Source of the DNA: Rhodohalobacter halophilus
GTDB lineage: Bacteria; Bacteroidota; Rhodothermia; Balneolales; Balneolaceae
Length of the DNA stretch: 64,000 nt
Direction: 5' to 3'
NCBI RefSeq assembly: GCF_001715195.1
Contig: NZ_MDWE01000011.1
Coordinates: 62,001 to 126,000 of the forward strand
The position numbers and the translations under genes were made by a program. Under the pieces are notes generated by a model. That model saw only the letters and a list, made by a program, of their open reading frames with translations, was not told where the DNA came from and searched no databases. Below, one piece after another: positions 1 through 10,106 of the stretch (the stretch's first letter is position 1; every line of letters starts with the position of its first letter).

Positions 1-654
1 GGTCCGGACTCGCTGGATGATTATCTGAATCGGGCTGAAGAGCGCGCCTCCATGAAAGAGGAAGAGCCGGAGCTACCCAAACCCAAAAGAAATTATTTAG
101 CCATTTTGGTCTTTTTAGTTGTAGGATTTTTTCTGGTGAGAGGTGTGTCTAACTTTTCCTTCAATCCCTTCTCATCCTTTTTCCAAACTGTATCCATAGC
201 CCAACCCAGTGAAGATCTTTTAAACCGAATGAACAACCGAATGGTGGAGATGGGATATACAGGTTTGAGCCATGACGAACTCCGCGATTTACGTAGCAAA
301 GGGGTCACCGCCACCTATATATCAAATGTCCGGGGTCTTGGTTTTACCGAATTGACCCTTGATGAAGCAGTGAGCCTGGCTCAGGCCGATGCGTCATCAG
401 CATTTATCGCCATGATGCTTGAACTGGGTTACGAGCCCACTGTAGAAGATCTTGTTAACCTCAGGCGCGCCGGAGTAACCGCGTTCTATACCAGTAATAT
501 TCACGATTTAGGTTATCGCGATGTTACCATGGAGCAGCTTATTCGAATGCAGAGGATCGGAGTAACAACTTCTTTGATTGAGCGCCTGCAAGCAGAGAGC
601 GGAGAGGATATCCCATTAGAGGAGATTATTCGCTACCGGATTAGTAATCAGTAG
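1..654 (+). CDS. C-terminal part of a membrane protein with four ~29-residue helical repeats (5' end outside window)
   Basis: The reading frame is open from base 1, so the gene starts before the window; 217 residues are visible. A short charged stretch leads into one hydrophobic segment (NYLAILVFLVVGFFLVRGV), consistent with a single membrane anchor. After it come about four repeats of 27-29 residues of the form GYxxLTxDELxxLRxxGVT, with the second repeat the most diverged. Similar repeats occur at the C-termini of BlaR1-like and anti-sigma-like proteins, but I cannot name the family without the missing N-terminus. A perfect hairpin follows the stop codon. The repeats are plain to see; a sensing or anti-sigma role is only a guess. 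Confidence 0.7.
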   Translation, partial: GPDSLDDYLNRAEERASMKEEEPELPKPKRNYLAILVFLVVGFFLVRGVSNFSFNPFSSFFQTVSIAQPSEDLLNRMNNRMVEMGYTGLSHDELRDLRSKGVTATYISNVRGLGFTELTLDEAVSLAQADASSAFIAMMLELGYEPTVEDLVNLRRAGVTAFYTSNIHDLGYRDVTMEQLIRMQRIGVTTSLIERLQAESGEDIPLEEIIRYRISNQ

Positions 655-691
655 CAGTTTCTTTTGATTGATTTTAAACCGCATTAAGATA

Positions 692-726
692 AAATCGACA
701 GTCACTTTAAAAGTGACTGTCGATTT
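692..726. terminator. Bidirectional intrinsic terminator
   Basis: A perfect 16-bp stem (692-707 with 711-726) closes on a 3-nt loop. It lies between two convergent genes, the one ending at 654 and ppdK ending at 742. The stem starts AAAT and ends ATTT, so a short U-rich end is present in both directions. Confidence 0.8.
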
Positions 727-741
727 GATTTATAGCTGTTA

Positions 742-3384
742 TTACTCCAGCGCTGCCTGAGCGGCTGCAAGGCGCGCCACCGGCACACGGAACGGAGAGC
801 AGGATACGTAATTCAATCCTTGCTTGTAGCAGAAAGCCACACTTTTCGGCTCCCCACCATGTTCACCGCAAATTCCAATTTTAAGATCCGGGTTTTCCTC
901 GCGGCCTTTTTGGGTTGCGAGTTCTACAAGGCGACCAACACCCTCCGTATCCAGTACCTGGAATGGATCGTGTTGCAGAATGCCCTCTTCAAGGTAGATT
1001 TTTAGAAATTTACCGGCATCATCCCGGCTGTATCCAAATGTCATTTGTGTGAGGTCGTTGGTTCCGAATGAGAAGAATTCCGCCTCCTTCGCAATCTGAT
1101 CGGCCACAAGAGTTGCACGCGGGATCTCAATCATGGTGCCCACTTTATACTCAACGCTATCACCTGTTTGTTCAAAAACCTCTTTGGCTACATCATCGAT
1201 TACCATCTTCTGGCTATGGAACTCCTGCGGGGTTCCAATCAACGGAACCATGATTTCCGGCAGTACAGCAACTCCCTCCTGTTTCAGTTCAACGGCAGCT
1301 TCAAGAATGGCCCTTGACTGCATTTCGGTGATCGCCGGGTAGGTGATCCCCAAACGGCATCCGCGATGACCAAGCATAGGGTTGAACTCCTTGAGCGATC
1401 GGACGATATCGGCAAACTTCTGAGGATCGATCCCCAGGTTATCTGCTACTTCTTTCTGTTCATCAGTTCCCTCGGGTAGAAATTCATGAAGTGGCGGATC
1501 GAGCAGGCGTATGGTTACCGGCAAGCCTCCCATCACCTTAAAGATTTTCCGGAAGTCTGACTTTTGGTAAGGCAGAAGAGTCATCAGAGCTTTCCGGCGC
1601 TCTTCATCCGTTTCAGAGATGATCATTTTACGAATTGCTGAGATTCGCTTCTCACCAAAAAACATATGTTCGGTTCGGCAAAGCCCGATTCCTTCAGCTC
1701 CAAATTCCCGGGCTCTTGCTGAATCTTCCGGACTGTCGGCATTTGCCCTAACCCCCATATTCCTGTACTCATCCACCCAGTTCATAAAGGTGTAATAATC
1801 ATCATCCATTTCAGGTTTTACAACTTCATGTTTTCCATCGATTACTGCACCGAGGGTTCCATCAATGGAAATCCAGTCACCTTCTTTAATAGTTTTAGAC
1901 CCGTTGGTGAACTGTTTTTTCTTATAATTGATCACAATATCACCGCAACCTGCAACACACGGTTTTCCCCATCCGCGGGCAACAACGGCTGCGTGGCTGG
2001 TCATCCCGCCTCGGGAGGTCAGAATTCCTTCTGCAGCGGCCATTCCGCCTACATCTTCAGGACTGGTTTCAATTCTCACTAAAATAACGGGATAGTCATC
2101 CGAGGCGAGCTCCTCCGCTTTCTCTGAGCTAAAAACAACATGTCCGACAGCGGCTCCGGGCGACGCAGGCAGACCTTTTCCCAGAACAGACTCTTCATCT
2201 ATCGAGTCAGAGTCAATCTGTGCGTGAAGTAACTGGTCAAGATGGTTCGGTTGGACCAGCAACTTGACAGCCGTTTGGTTATCAATTTTACCTTCCTCAA
2301 CCATTTCTACGGCAATTTTCACGGCTGCTGTGCCGGTTCGTTTCCCATTGCGTGTTTGCAGGATGTATAGTGTTCCCTTCTGGATGGTGAACTCAATATC
2401 CTGCATGTTGCCATAATGCTCCTCAAGGCGGGTGCAATGGGTAAGCAGTTCATCATAAGCTTCCGGCATCACTTTCTGCAGCTCGCTTATATTTTTTGGA
2501 GTTCTGATCCCCGCCACCACATCCTCTCCCTGGGCGTTAATTAAAAATTCACCATACAGTTTGTTCTCTCCGGTGGATGGATTTCGGGTAAAGCAAACGC
2601 CTGTTGCGCAATCATCTCCCATATTTCCGAAAACCATGGCCTGTACGTTCACAGCCGTTCCAAGAAGGCCGGTTATTTGATTAATTCGCCGGTACTTCAC
2701 TGCTCGTTCACTATCCCACGAATTGAACACAGCATTGATAGCGAATTGAAGCTGTTCGTAAGGGTCGTCAGGGAACATATGCCCGGTCTCTTTTCGGTAC
2801 ACGGCTTTATATCTGTCAACAACCTCTTTGAGATCGTCTATATCAAGGTCGGTATCATTTTCAACGCCTTTTTTCTTTTTAATCTCAGCGATTGCTTTTT
2901 CAAACTTGCTGTGGGAGATCCCCATTACAACATCACCAAACATATCGATAAATCGCCGATAGCTGTCGTATGCAAAACGCTCGTTGCCGGTATGCCGTGC
3001 AAGCGCTTCCATAGTGTCGTCATTTAAACCGAGATTTAACACGGTATCCATCATCCCCGGCATGGAGATCGCGGCACCTGACCGGACAGACAGTAACAAC
3101 GGATGCTCGGAGTCTCCTAATTTCGTATCCATGATATTTTCAACATATTGCACGCCTTCAGCAATTTTCTCTTTAAGCCCGTGCGGCCAACGTCCGTTGT
3201 GTTTGGAGAAGTAATCACAAGCTTCAGTTGAAATTGTGAATCCCGCCGGGACCGGCAGCCCAATGCTCGACATTTCAGCAAGATTTGCCCCCTTTCCACC
3301 AAGCAGCGCCTTCATTGAACGGTCGCCTTCTGCGTCTCCTGCTCCAAATGTGTAGACTTTTGCTCCTTTCGTCTCTACTTCCAT
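742..3384 (-). CDS. ppdK: Pyruvate, phosphate dikinase
   Basis: This 880-residue enzyme interconverts pyruvate + ATP + Pi and phosphoenolpyruvate + AMP + PPi, serving gluconeogenesis or PPi-linked glycolysis. Visible are the N-terminal nucleotide-binding part ([22 protein letters not shown]), the phosphohistidine loop [18 protein letters not shown], and the C-terminal PEP-binding barrel with [10 protein letters not shown] and an active-site Cys in YVSCSPFR. I place the start at the ATG at 3384: it is preceded by GGAGG at ideal spacing, and family members begin near this point. A longer frame would need a TTG at 3471 and adds 29 unrelated residues. The gene stands alone, with 272 bp before the divergent carrier gene at 3657; I recognised no promoter there. 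Confidence 0.97.
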   Translation of the reverse strand: MEVETKGAKVYTFGAGDAEGDRSMKALLGGKGANLAEMSSIGLPVPAGFTISTEACDYFSKHNGRWPHGLKEKIAEGVQYVENIMDTKLGDSEHPLLLSVRSGAAISMPGMMDTVLNLGLNDDTMEALARHTGNERFAYDSYRRFIDMFGDVVMGISHSKFEKAIAEIKKKKGVENDTDLDIDDLKEVVDRYKAVYRKETGHMFPDDPYEQLQFAINAVFNSWDSERAVKYRRINQITGLLGTAVNVQAMVFGNMGDDCATGVCFTRNPSTGENKLYGEFLINAQGEDVVAGIRTPKNISELQKVMPEAYDELLTHCTRLEEHYGNMQDIEFTIQKGTLYILQTRNGKRTGTAAVKIAVEMVEEGKIDNQTAVKLLVQPNHLDQLLHAQIDSDSIDEESVLGKGLPASPGAAVGHVVFSSEKAEELASDDYPVILVRIETSPEDVGGMAAAEGILTSRGGMTSHAAVVARGWGKPCVAGCGDIVINYKKKQFTNGSKTIKEGDWISIDGTLGAVIDGKHEVVKPEMDDDYYTFMNWVDEYRNMGVRANADSPEDSARAREFGAEGIGLCRTEHMFFGEKRISAIRKMIISETDEERRKALMTLLPYQKSDFRKIFKVMGGLPVTIRLLDPPLHEFLPEGTDEQKEVADNLGIDPQKFADIVRSLKEFNPMLGHRGCRLGITYPAITEMQSRAILEAAVELKQEGVAVLPEIMVPLIGTPQEFHSQKMVIDDVAKEVFEQTGDSVEYKVGTMIEIPRATLVADQIAKEAEFFSFGTNDLTQMTFGYSRDDAGKFLKIYLEEGILQHDPFQVLDTEGVGRLVELATQKGREENPDLKIGICGEHGGEPKSVAFCYKQGLNYVSCSPFRVPVARLAAAQAALE

Positions 3385-3656
3385 CTCTTCCTCCGATTTG
3401 TATGTTTTAAATAAACCTTCTCTTTTTTTTACGGCTTTGAAAATGGTAGTTGTGAAATGCGATTCATTCAAAGCCTTATTAATAGTACTGAAAAAATTCC
3501 TCTAAACATCAACATACAATCAGTTTATGGCAAATTGTGAATTCAAATATTCAATGGTTCACAGGTAAACAAACGGTTTTTTTGGTTAGGTCTGATCGGC
3601 TGACTATTTTCCTGCCTGACTGACTAATAAAAATTTGAACGAATAGAGCTCTCTGC

Positions 3657-5030
3657 ATGAAATTTAAAATGCCTCACACGCTCACGCTGCTCTTTTTTTT
3701 GATGGTTGCGGCTTTGGTGGCAACCTGGATTATTCCTCAGGGGCAATTTGAAACGGAAGTTGTTAATGGTAGTGAAGTAGTTGTGCCGGGTACGTTTCAG
3801 GTGGTAGAGGATGGTGAACTGTTAAATCCAATTACGCTATTTACGGCAATACCAAGAGCTTTTGCAGCCGCTCAGGATATCATCTTTTTTCTTTTCATTA
3901 TTGGCGGTGTTTTAGCGGTAATCCGAAAAACCGGGGCCATTGATGCTCTTCTCGGCAGACTGTTGGAAAACCTTGGAGGAAGACCCGGCACGCTTATATT
4001 TATTACTGTATTTGTTTTTGCACTGGCATCAAGTGCAATGGGTGCCTCTGCAGAATATATCCCGTTTGTGTTGATTTTGGCGGCTCTCTGCCGAACTATG
4101 AAAATGGATACAATGACCGCAGTTGGAATTATTGTCGCCGGTTACGGAATTGGATACGGGGCTGCTGCATTTAATCAGTATACCGTAGTTGTGGCGCAGG
4201 GAGTTGCCGGGCTACCAACCTATTCCGGCTGGCCGGTACGCCTGGGAATTTTAATCCCATTTGTGATGATTGGGGCGCATCATGTCTATAGCTATTCCCG
4301 AAAAGTTCAGCGAGATCCCTCCGTAAGTTTGATGAGTGGAATTGCCCCACCTGAGCCGGACGTAACACCGAAAGAGTATCCAAAACTTTCTGCATCGCAT
4401 GTTGCCATTCTCTTCTCTTTTATACTTGCCCTGGGGGTAGCCGTGTGGGGAATTGCAACACGCGGATGGTATTTGAATGAGTTAGGTGCAGCTTTCGTGA
4501 TACTGGGTGTGGTTTCTGCTGTGATTGGGAAAATTGGACCGAGCCTGATGGCAAGAGAATTTGTAAAAGGTGCGAAAGATCTGACCGAAACTGCCCTGCT
4601 TGTAGGTGTTGCCCGTGGAATTGCATTGATTATGGAAGACGGTGAAATTCTTCACACCATTGTGAACGCACTATCTGTTCCGCTCTCCAGTGTAGGTCCG
4701 GAGCTCTCCGCTGTTGGAATGATGATCATGCAGACCATTCTGAACCTTTTTGTTCCATCAGGCAGCGGCCAGGCATTTGTAACGATGCCGTTGATGGCCC
4801 CTTTAAGTGATCTTCTTGGAGTATCGCGCCAGATCGCAGTCCAAGCGTTTCTGTTTGGTGATGGGTTTGCCAATATGATTGTACCAACCAATGCAGTGTT
4901 GATGGGTATTCTCGGTATGGCCGGCGTTCCTTATGACCGATGGTTTCGGTTCTGCTTGCCGCTTATTGCAAAACTGCTTGCGTTTGCGGCCATCTGTATG
5001 GTGGGAATGGTAATGTTTGGATTTTCCTAA
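3657..5030 (+). CDS. YfcC/C4-dicarboxylate anaerobic-carrier family membrane transporter
   Basis: This is a 457-residue inner-membrane protein with about 11-12 hydrophobic segments. It belongs to the YfcC/DcuC-like family (C4-dicarboxylate anaerobic carrier, also basic amino acid or peptide carriers). Recognisable features are the early periplasmic loop after WIIPQGQFE, the conserved SSAMGASAEYIPFVLIL segment, and the C-terminal NLFVPSGSGQAFVTMPLMAPL motif. The substrate cannot be read from sequence; dicarboxylates and amino acids are both plausible. It converges with the glpR-like gene, three bases apart. That might hint at shared carbon-source control, but the two genes are on opposite strands and no shared site was seen. 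Confidence 0.85.
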   Translation: MKFKMPHTLTLLFFLMVAALVATWIIPQGQFETEVVNGSEVVVPGTFQVVEDGELLNPITLFTAIPRAFAAAQDIIFFLFIIGGVLAVIRKTGAIDALLGRLLENLGGRPGTLIFITVFVFALASSAMGASAEYIPFVLILAALCRTMKMDTMTAVGIIVAGYGIGYGAAAFNQYTVVVAQGVAGLPTYSGWPVRLGILIPFVMIGAHHVYSYSRKVQRDPSVSLMSGIAPPEPDVTPKEYPKLSASHVAILFSFILALGVAVWGIATRGWYLNELGAAFVILGVVSAVIGKIGPSLMAREFVKGAKDLTETALLVGVARGIALIMEDGEILHTIVNALSVPLSSVGPELSAVGMMIMQTILNLFVPSGSGQAFVTMPLMAPLSDLLGVSRQIAVQAFLFGDGFANMIVPTNAVLMGILGMAGVPYDRWFRFCLPLIAKLLAFAAICMVGMVMFGFS

Positions 5031-5033
5031 GTC

Positions 5034-5801
5034 TTAGACGTCGGCCACCGTCACTCTAATCCCTTTCTTTTCCAGGTTTTGAATAACAGAATCCGGCGTA
5101 CCGGAGTCTGTAATGATGTGTTGAACAGAGTCGATCGTGCAAATCCGCCCAAAACCGCGTTTCCCAAATTTTGTGTGATCGGCCAGGGCAACCGTGTACT
5201 GTGCGATGTTGATAAACTTCTGATTCAGAGTAGCTTCCAGAAGATTTGTGGTTGTTAAGCCGTAATCCAGGTCAATTCCATCTACGCCAAGAAAAAGAAT
5301 CCCACAGGTGATGTTATCCAGAAACTGCTCTGCATAGGGTCCTACCACAGAGTTTGAGCTTGGCCTGAGCTGCCCTCCAAGCTGAGTGATCTCCACATTG
5401 TCGTGCCCGGACAGCTGAAGTGAAACATCAAGCGAAGAGGTGATGACATTGAGTCTGTTCGCGGGTTGAATGACATTTGCCAGGGCCGCAACTGTTGTGC
5501 CGGATGCAAGTATGATGGAGTCGTTATCCCCAATCAGCTTAACTGCTTCTCTTGCAATAGCCTCTTTTTCACGGGCTTGTACTTTCGCCTTTTCTGAAAC
5601 CGGCCGATCGCTGGTGTAAGGATTTGAACGAGTGGCACCTCCGTGAGTTCTGAAGAGGAGATTTTTGTCTTCCAGTAAACGCAGATCCTTTCTGATAGTG
5701 ACTTCCGAAACGGAAAGCTCTTCGCTCAACTCCTGAACATTAACTTTGCCACTCTCTTTCAGTTTATTAAGAATTATTTCGTGTCGTTCAGAAATATTCA
5801 T
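5034..5801 (-). CDS. glpR: DeoR/GlpR-family transcriptional repressor
   Basis: This 255-residue regulator has an N-terminal winged helix of DeoR type (residues 5-57, with VSEVTIRKDLRLLE as recognition region and the typical FRTHGGA end). A DeoRC sugar-phosphate sensor domain follows (ASGTTV, LGGQLRPSSNSVVGP, LGVDGID, ADHTKFGKRG). Such proteins repress catabolic operons and are relieved by a phosphorylated intermediate. It is divergent from glpD-glpK-glpF-porin with 218 bp between, so control of glycerol use by glycerol 3-phosphate is the simplest reading. The gene symbol rests on this context, not on sequence alone. The intergenic region carries repeated GAAA-type motifs that could be its operator. 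Confidence 0.85.
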   Translation of the reverse strand: MNISERHEIILNKLKESGKVNVQELSEELSVSEVTIRKDLRLLEDKNLLFRTHGGATRSNPYTSDRPVSEKAKVQAREKEAIAREAVKLIGDNDSIILASGTTVAALANVIQPANRLNVITSSLDVSLQLSGHDNVEITQLGGQLRPSSNSVVGPYAEQFLDNITCGILFLGVDGIDLDYGLTTTNLLEATLNQKFINIAQYTVALADHTKFGKRGFGRICTIDSVQHIITDSGTPDSVIQNLEKKGIRVTVADV

Positions 5802-5807
5802 AATAGT

Positions 5808-6021
5808 GTTTCATTTTGGGGGTAATATATGAAGAATACCCTGTTTCTCAAATTCTAATGTAGTATGTGAAATAAAATGAAATTTGTTATAAGCCATTGA
5901 GCCCCATGTGTTGGAAGATATTCGGCTTCTTTGTAGCATGATCGATTCGTATTATTCCGTTTGTACTTCATATTGTTTTGAATTATGTTTAAAACAGAAT
6001 GATGTGAAACTTAAACGAAAT
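5808..6021. promoter_or_regulatory. Candidate GlpR operator repeats in the glpR/glpD divergent region
   Basis: Three related boxes are visible: AAAATGAAAC read on the minus strand at 5808-5817, TGTGAAATAAAATGAAAT at 5866-5883, and TGTGAAACTTAAACGAAAT at 6003-6021. The last ends at the glpD start codon. Repeated GAAA/TTTC half-sites in a divergent regulator-operon gap suit a DeoR-type repressor. Assignment to GlpR is inference. Confidence 0.4.
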
Positions 6022-7621
6022 GACAAACATCATGGAAAGAGAAAGATTGATACAGCAATTAGAAGAGAGAGAAAATCATGAGTGGGATGTTATTATCATC
6101 GGGGGAGGAGCAACAGGATTGGGGGTTGCACTCGATGCAACATCAAGAGGATTGAGCACACTGCTGCTAGAGCAGTCCGATTTTGCAAAGGGGACATCCA
6201 GCCGAAGTACAAAGCTGGTTCACGGTGGTGTTCGGTATCTGGCACAGGGAAATGTGGATTTGGTACGGGAGGCATTAAGAGAGCGTGGGTTACTTCAGAA
6301 AAATGCACCACACCTGGTTCAGAATGAAACGTTTGTGATTCCAATCTATTCGCTATTTAATAAGCTTTTCTACACGGCTGGGTTGAAAATGTATGATCTG
6401 CTATCCGGTTCCCTAAGTCTGGGTAAATCGAAAGGAATTTCGAAACGTGAGACGATTGATCGGCTTCCAACAATTAAGCAGGGCGGACTTTCGGGTGGTG
6501 TCATTTATCACGATGGGCAATTTGATGATTCCAGACTTGCAGTGAATGTGGCGCAAACAGCGTGGGAGAATGAGGCAACGGTTTTAAACTATATGGAAGT
6601 GACGAACCTTTTGAAAGAGGGAGACAAGATTCGAGGTGTGGCAGCAAAAGATGCAGAGAGTGGAATCGAATACAGATTGAAGGGGAGAGCTGTTATCAAC
6701 GCAACCGGAGTTTTTGCAGATGAAATTTTGAAGATGGATCAGACGGATCACAAAAAAACGATCCGTCCCAGTCAGGGAGTTCATGTAGTACTGGATCGAG
6801 AATTCCTGCCCGGTAAAGACGCTATCATGATTCCAAAAACAGATGACGGCCGTGTTCTGTTTGCCGTTCCGTGGCACGATAAGGTTGTCGTTGGAACGAC
6901 AGATACACTTCTTGACGAGCACTCTCTTGAGCCGGTTGCCCTGGATGAGGAGATAGAGTTTGTACTCTCAACAGCTTCACGATATCTGACGAAAGCCCCG
7001 GTTCGAAATGATGTAAAAAGTGTTTTTGCCGGGCTTCGGCCACTTGCCGCCCCCAAGGACGGATCAGGGAAGACCAAAGAGATATCAAGGAGCCATAAGA
7101 TTATTGTATCGGATTCGGGGCTGATTACAATCACAGGGGGTAAGTGGACTACGTTCAGAAAAATGGGTGAGGACGCGATCGACAGAGCCATCAAGGTACA
7201 TGAACTTAAAGCCGGGAAGAGTCGGTCTGAACATTTGAAAATTCACGGTGCGGACAGTAGTGTAAATTTTGATGATCCGCTCTATTTCTACGGTTCAGAT
7301 AAAAAAGAGATTGAAAATCTGATTAAAAACCGACCGGAGTTAGGAGAACAGATCCACGAAAGTTATCCTTATGTAAAAGCTCAGGTTGTGTGGGCTGTAC
7401 AGAGTGAGATGGCCCGCACAGTGGAGGATTTTTTAGCCCGGCGAGTGCGCGTGCTATTTCTGGATGCCAGGGCGGCAATAGATATGGCACCGGAAGTGGC
7501 TAAGCTAATTCAAACCGAGCGTGGAATGGATAAGGTGTGGGCCGAGAATCAGATAGAAGAGTTTACCGGTCTGGCCAACAGATACTTGTTGCAGGAATAC
7601 AGGCCGGAACCAACAGTTTAA
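6020..7621 (+). CDS. glpD: Aerobic glycerol-3-phosphate dehydrogenase (FAD, GlpD/GlpA type)
   Basis: This 533-residue enzyme oxidises sn-glycerol 3-phosphate to dihydroxyacetone phosphate and passes electrons to quinone at the inner membrane. The FAD Rossmann motif is at residues 24-38 (VIIIGGGATGLGVAL). Family signatures SSRSTKLVHGGVRYL and ITGGKWTTFRKM follow, with the C-terminal DAO_C domain. It is first in an operon with glpK 24 bp downstream. No Shine-Dalgarno precedes the ATG at 6020; a second ATG at 6032 would remove four residues. The putative repressor box at 6003-6021 reaches the start codon, so repression could act on initiation of transcription or translation. Confidence 0.97.
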   Translation: MTNIMERERLIQQLEERENHEWDVIIIGGGATGLGVALDATSRGLSTLLLEQSDFAKGTSSRSTKLVHGGVRYLAQGNVDLVREALRERGLLQKNAPHLVQNETFVIPIYSLFNKLFYTAGLKMYDLLSGSLSLGKSKGISKRETIDRLPTIKQGGLSGGVIYHDGQFDDSRLAVNVAQTAWENEATVLNYMEVTNLLKEGDKIRGVAAKDAESGIEYRLKGRAVINATGVFADEILKMDQTDHKKTIRPSQGVHVVLDREFLPGKDAIMIPKTDDGRVLFAVPWHDKVVVGTTDTLLDEHSLEPVALDEEIEFVLSTASRYLTKAPVRNDVKSVFAGLRPLAAPKDGSGKTKEISRSHKIIVSDSGLITITGGKWTTFRKMGEDAIDRAIKVHELKAGKSRSEHLKIHGADSSVNFDDPLYFYGSDKKEIENLIKNRPELGEQIHESYPYVKAQVVWAVQSEMARTVEDFLARRVRVLFLDARAAIDMAPEVAKLIQTERGMDKVWAENQIEEFTGLANRYLLQEYRPEPTV

Positions 7622-7645
7622 CCTAAAACCAAAATCAACAATACC

Positions 7646-9142
7646 ATGGAACAGTACATTTTAGCATTGGATCAGGGAACAACAAGCTCCCGGGCCATCG
7701 TCTTTAACAAAAAAGGCGAAATTGTATCAACAGCGCAAAAAGAGTTTCGGCAGATCTATCCGCAGCCGGGCTGGGTTGAGCACGATGCGCAGGAAATTTG
7801 GTCAACACAGGCAGGTACCGCAGCCGAGGCAGTCGCTTCTGCAGGCATTAATGGAAAAGCGCTTTCAGGTATTGGGATCACCAATCAGCGGGAAACCACG
7901 GTTGTTTGGGACCGAGAATCCGGCCAGCCAATCTACAATGCCATTGTCTGGCAGGATCGAAGGACATCAGATTACTGTGATAAGCTGAAAGCTGACGGCC
8001 ATGCAGAGATGATACAGGATAAAACCGGATTGGTTGTGGACTCCTATTTTTCCGGAACAAAAGTGAAATGGATTCTGGATAATGTGGATGGAGCGCGAAA
8101 AAAGGCTGAAGATGGAAAACTGGCTTTCGGAACCATCGATTCATGGCTCATCTGGAATTTTACGCAGGGGGAACTGCACATTACAGATGTGACGAATGCG
8201 TCGAGAACGATGCTCTTCAACATCAATACCATGGCCTGGGATCATGAAATTCTGGAGCTGATGGACATCCCTAAAAGTATGCTTCCGCAGGTGAAGCAGT
8301 CGAGTGAGGTTTATGGAAATACAAAAACCACACTCTTTGCAAGCAAGGTGCCAATAGCGGGAATTGCCGGTGATCAACAGGCGGCGCTGTTCGGGCAGAT
8401 GTGTACAGAAAAAGGGATGGTGAAGAATACATACGGTACCGGATGTTTTATGTTGATGAACATCGGTGATAAGCCAATCAAATCAGAAAATAATCTGCTT
8501 ACCACGGTGGCATGGAAAGTGGATGGAAAAACTCAGTATGCGTTTGAAGGCTCTGTATTTATTGCGGGTGCAGTGGTTCAGTGGCTTCGCGATGAGATGA
8601 GCATCATTCAGGAGTCGAAAGATATCGAGTATTTTGCCAATAAAGTGGAAGACTCTGACGGTGTGTATCTGGTCCCTGCATTTGCAGGGTTAGGCGCACC
8701 TCATTGGAATCAGCATGCGCGGGGAACGATGGTTGGAATTACAAGAGGAACGAACAGAGCCCATATTGCCCGTGCAGCACAGGATTCCATCGCCTACCAG
8801 GTTATGGATCTGCTTAACGCAATGAATGCGGATTCAGGAATTCAGATCAAAGAGCTTCGAGTGGATGGCGGCGCAACGGTCAACAATACGCTGATGCAGT
8901 TCCAGAGTGACCTTCTTGAAGTGCCGGTGGTTCGTCCGAAAGTTACAGAGACAACCGCACTTGGTGCTGCCTATCTGGCCGGGCTTGCCGTCGGTTACTG
9001 GGACGATATCGAAGAGATTCGCCAACAGTGGATGGTAGACGAAGAGTTTACGCCTAAGATGGAGAAAGAAAAAGTGAATAAGCTGACCAATGGATGGCAG
9101 AGAGCCGTACGAGCTGCAATTGCATGGGCAGACGACAAGTAA
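7646..9142 (+). CDS. glpK: Glycerol kinase
   Basis: This 498-residue FGGY-family kinase phosphorylates glycerol to glycerol 3-phosphate, the likely inducer of the operon. It starts with the phosphate loop [15 protein letters not shown] and has the conserved [26 protein letters not shown] and [13 protein letters not shown] blocks. The loop before GIAGDQQ reads [12 protein letters not shown]. It lacks the His that HPr phosphorylates in Firmicutes enzymes and the Arg-containing FBP loop of the E. coli enzyme, so I expect neither control. It lies between glpD and glpF, with 69 bp to the latter. Confidence 0.98.
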   Translation: MEQYILALDQGTTSSRAIVFNKKGEIVSTAQKEFRQIYPQPGWVEHDAQEIWSTQAGTAAEAVASAGINGKALSGIGITNQRETTVVWDRESGQPIYNAIVWQDRRTSDYCDKLKADGHAEMIQDKTGLVVDSYFSGTKVKWILDNVDGARKKAEDGKLAFGTIDSWLIWNFTQGELHITDVTNASRTMLFNINTMAWDHEILELMDIPKSMLPQVKQSSEVYGNTKTTLFASKVPIAGIAGDQQAALFGQMCTEKGMVKNTYGTGCFMLMNIGDKPIKSENNLLTTVAWKVDGKTQYAFEGSVFIAGAVVQWLRDEMSIIQESKDIEYFANKVEDSDGVYLVPAFAGLGAPHWNQHARGTMVGITRGTNRAHIARAAQDSIAYQVMDLLNAMNADSGIQIKELRVDGGATVNNTLMQFQSDLLEVPVVRPKVTETTALGAAYLAGLAVGYWDDIEEIRQQWMVDEEFTPKMEKEKVNKLTNGWQRAVRAAIAWADDK

Positions 9143-9211
9143 GTAATAACTTCAGTTTTATCATTTAAACTTTTTGTTTTCAATAATTACAACAAAATGG
9201 AGTAATGGATT

Positions 9212-9976
9212 ATGAGTCCGTATATCGCTGAAATAATTGGTACTGCAATTCTGATGCTGCTTGGTAATGGAGTTGTGGCAAACGTATTGCTTAAAGATAG
9301 TAAAGGAAACGGGGGCGGCTGGATTACCATCACCTGGGGGTGGGGCATTGCCGTATTTACGGCTGTGTATGTTGTGGGGCAGTATAGCGGTGCTCACATC
9401 AACCCGGCCGTAACGTTAGGCCTGGCCTTTGGGGGACTGTTTGAATGGGCACATGTACCTTTCTACATCGGTGCTCAGCTGATCGGGGCTGCAATTGGAG
9501 CCTTGCTGGTATGGCTTACCTACAAAGACCACTACGCAAAAGAGGAGGATGCCGACCTGATCCTTGCAACACACTGTACAGCACCGGCCATCCGGAAATA
9601 TCCAAGCAACGTAATGACCGAAGCGATCGGTACGCTGATGCTGGTGTTTGGAGTTTTTTACCTGACCTCACCCGGATTTATTGATCTGAATGGAGAACTT
9701 CTTGAGGTGATTGTTATTGACGGTGTTGAAGTAGGGTTTGGACTCGGTTCACTTTCAGCCCTTCCTGTGGGATTGCTGGTACTAGGAATAGGGTTATCTC
9801 TTGGCGGCCCCACCGGTTACGCAATTAACCCCGCCCGGGATCTTGGGCCAAGAATTATGCACGCCCTTTTGCCAATACCCGGAAAGCGCGACAGCGACTG
9901 GGCATATTCCTGGGTTCCCATAGTTGGTCCCATTATTGGTGCGGCGATAGCAGCCGGACTCTTTGTGATCCTATAA
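9212..9976 (+). CDS. glpF: Glycerol uptake facilitator (aquaglyceroporin)
   Basis: This 254-residue MIP-family channel lets glycerol cross the inner membrane passively; trapping comes from GlpK. Both pore half-helices are present: AHINPAVTLG near residue 65 and YAINPARDLGPR near residue 205. The Asp after the second NPAR is the usual glycerol-facilitator residue and sets it apart from water-specific AqpZ. A GGAG lies 9 bases before the ATG. It follows glpK and precedes an outer-membrane porin gene in the same direction. Confidence 0.96.
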   Translation: MSPYIAEIIGTAILMLLGNGVVANVLLKDSKGNGGGWITITWGWGIAVFTAVYVVGQYSGAHINPAVTLGLAFGGLFEWAHVPFYIGAQLIGAAIGALLVWLTYKDHYAKEEDADLILATHCTAPAIRKYPSNVMTEAIGTLMLVFGVFYLTSPGFIDLNGELLEVIVIDGVEVGFGLGSLSALPVGLLVLGIGLSLGGPTGYAINPARDLGPRIMHALLPIPGKRDSDWAYSWVPIVGPIIGAAIAAGLFVIL

Positions 9977-9982
9977 TAAATT

Positions 9983-10019
9983 GTGTGGACGAACAGGCCT
10001 GCCCGCCTGTCATCCACAC
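9983..10019 (+). other. Intercistronic hairpin between glpF and the porin gene
   Basis: A two-part stem is visible: GTGTGGA (9983-9989) pairs with TCCACAC (10013-10019), and ACAGGC (9993-9998) with GCCTGT (10005-10010). It has no U tract. It could be a leaky terminator or a processing or stability element that sets porin expression apart from glpDKF. Confidence 0.6.
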
Positions 10020-10106
10020 CTCAACTCCCATACATCCAATCAATCATCCTGCGGCCGCCATTTGACGGAAAGCCACAGGCTAACAAGAATTAACAGGAGT
10101 TTTCTC

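Noticed and set aside
6866-6885. TGGCAC followed by TTG, a possible sigma-54 promoter
   Set aside because: The spacing is wrong for -24/-12 and it is inside glpD.
9981-10106. Extended N-terminus of the glycerol-operon porin
   Set aside because: It would place 42 residues before an obvious signal peptide, and the ATG at 10107 has a strong ribosome-binding site.
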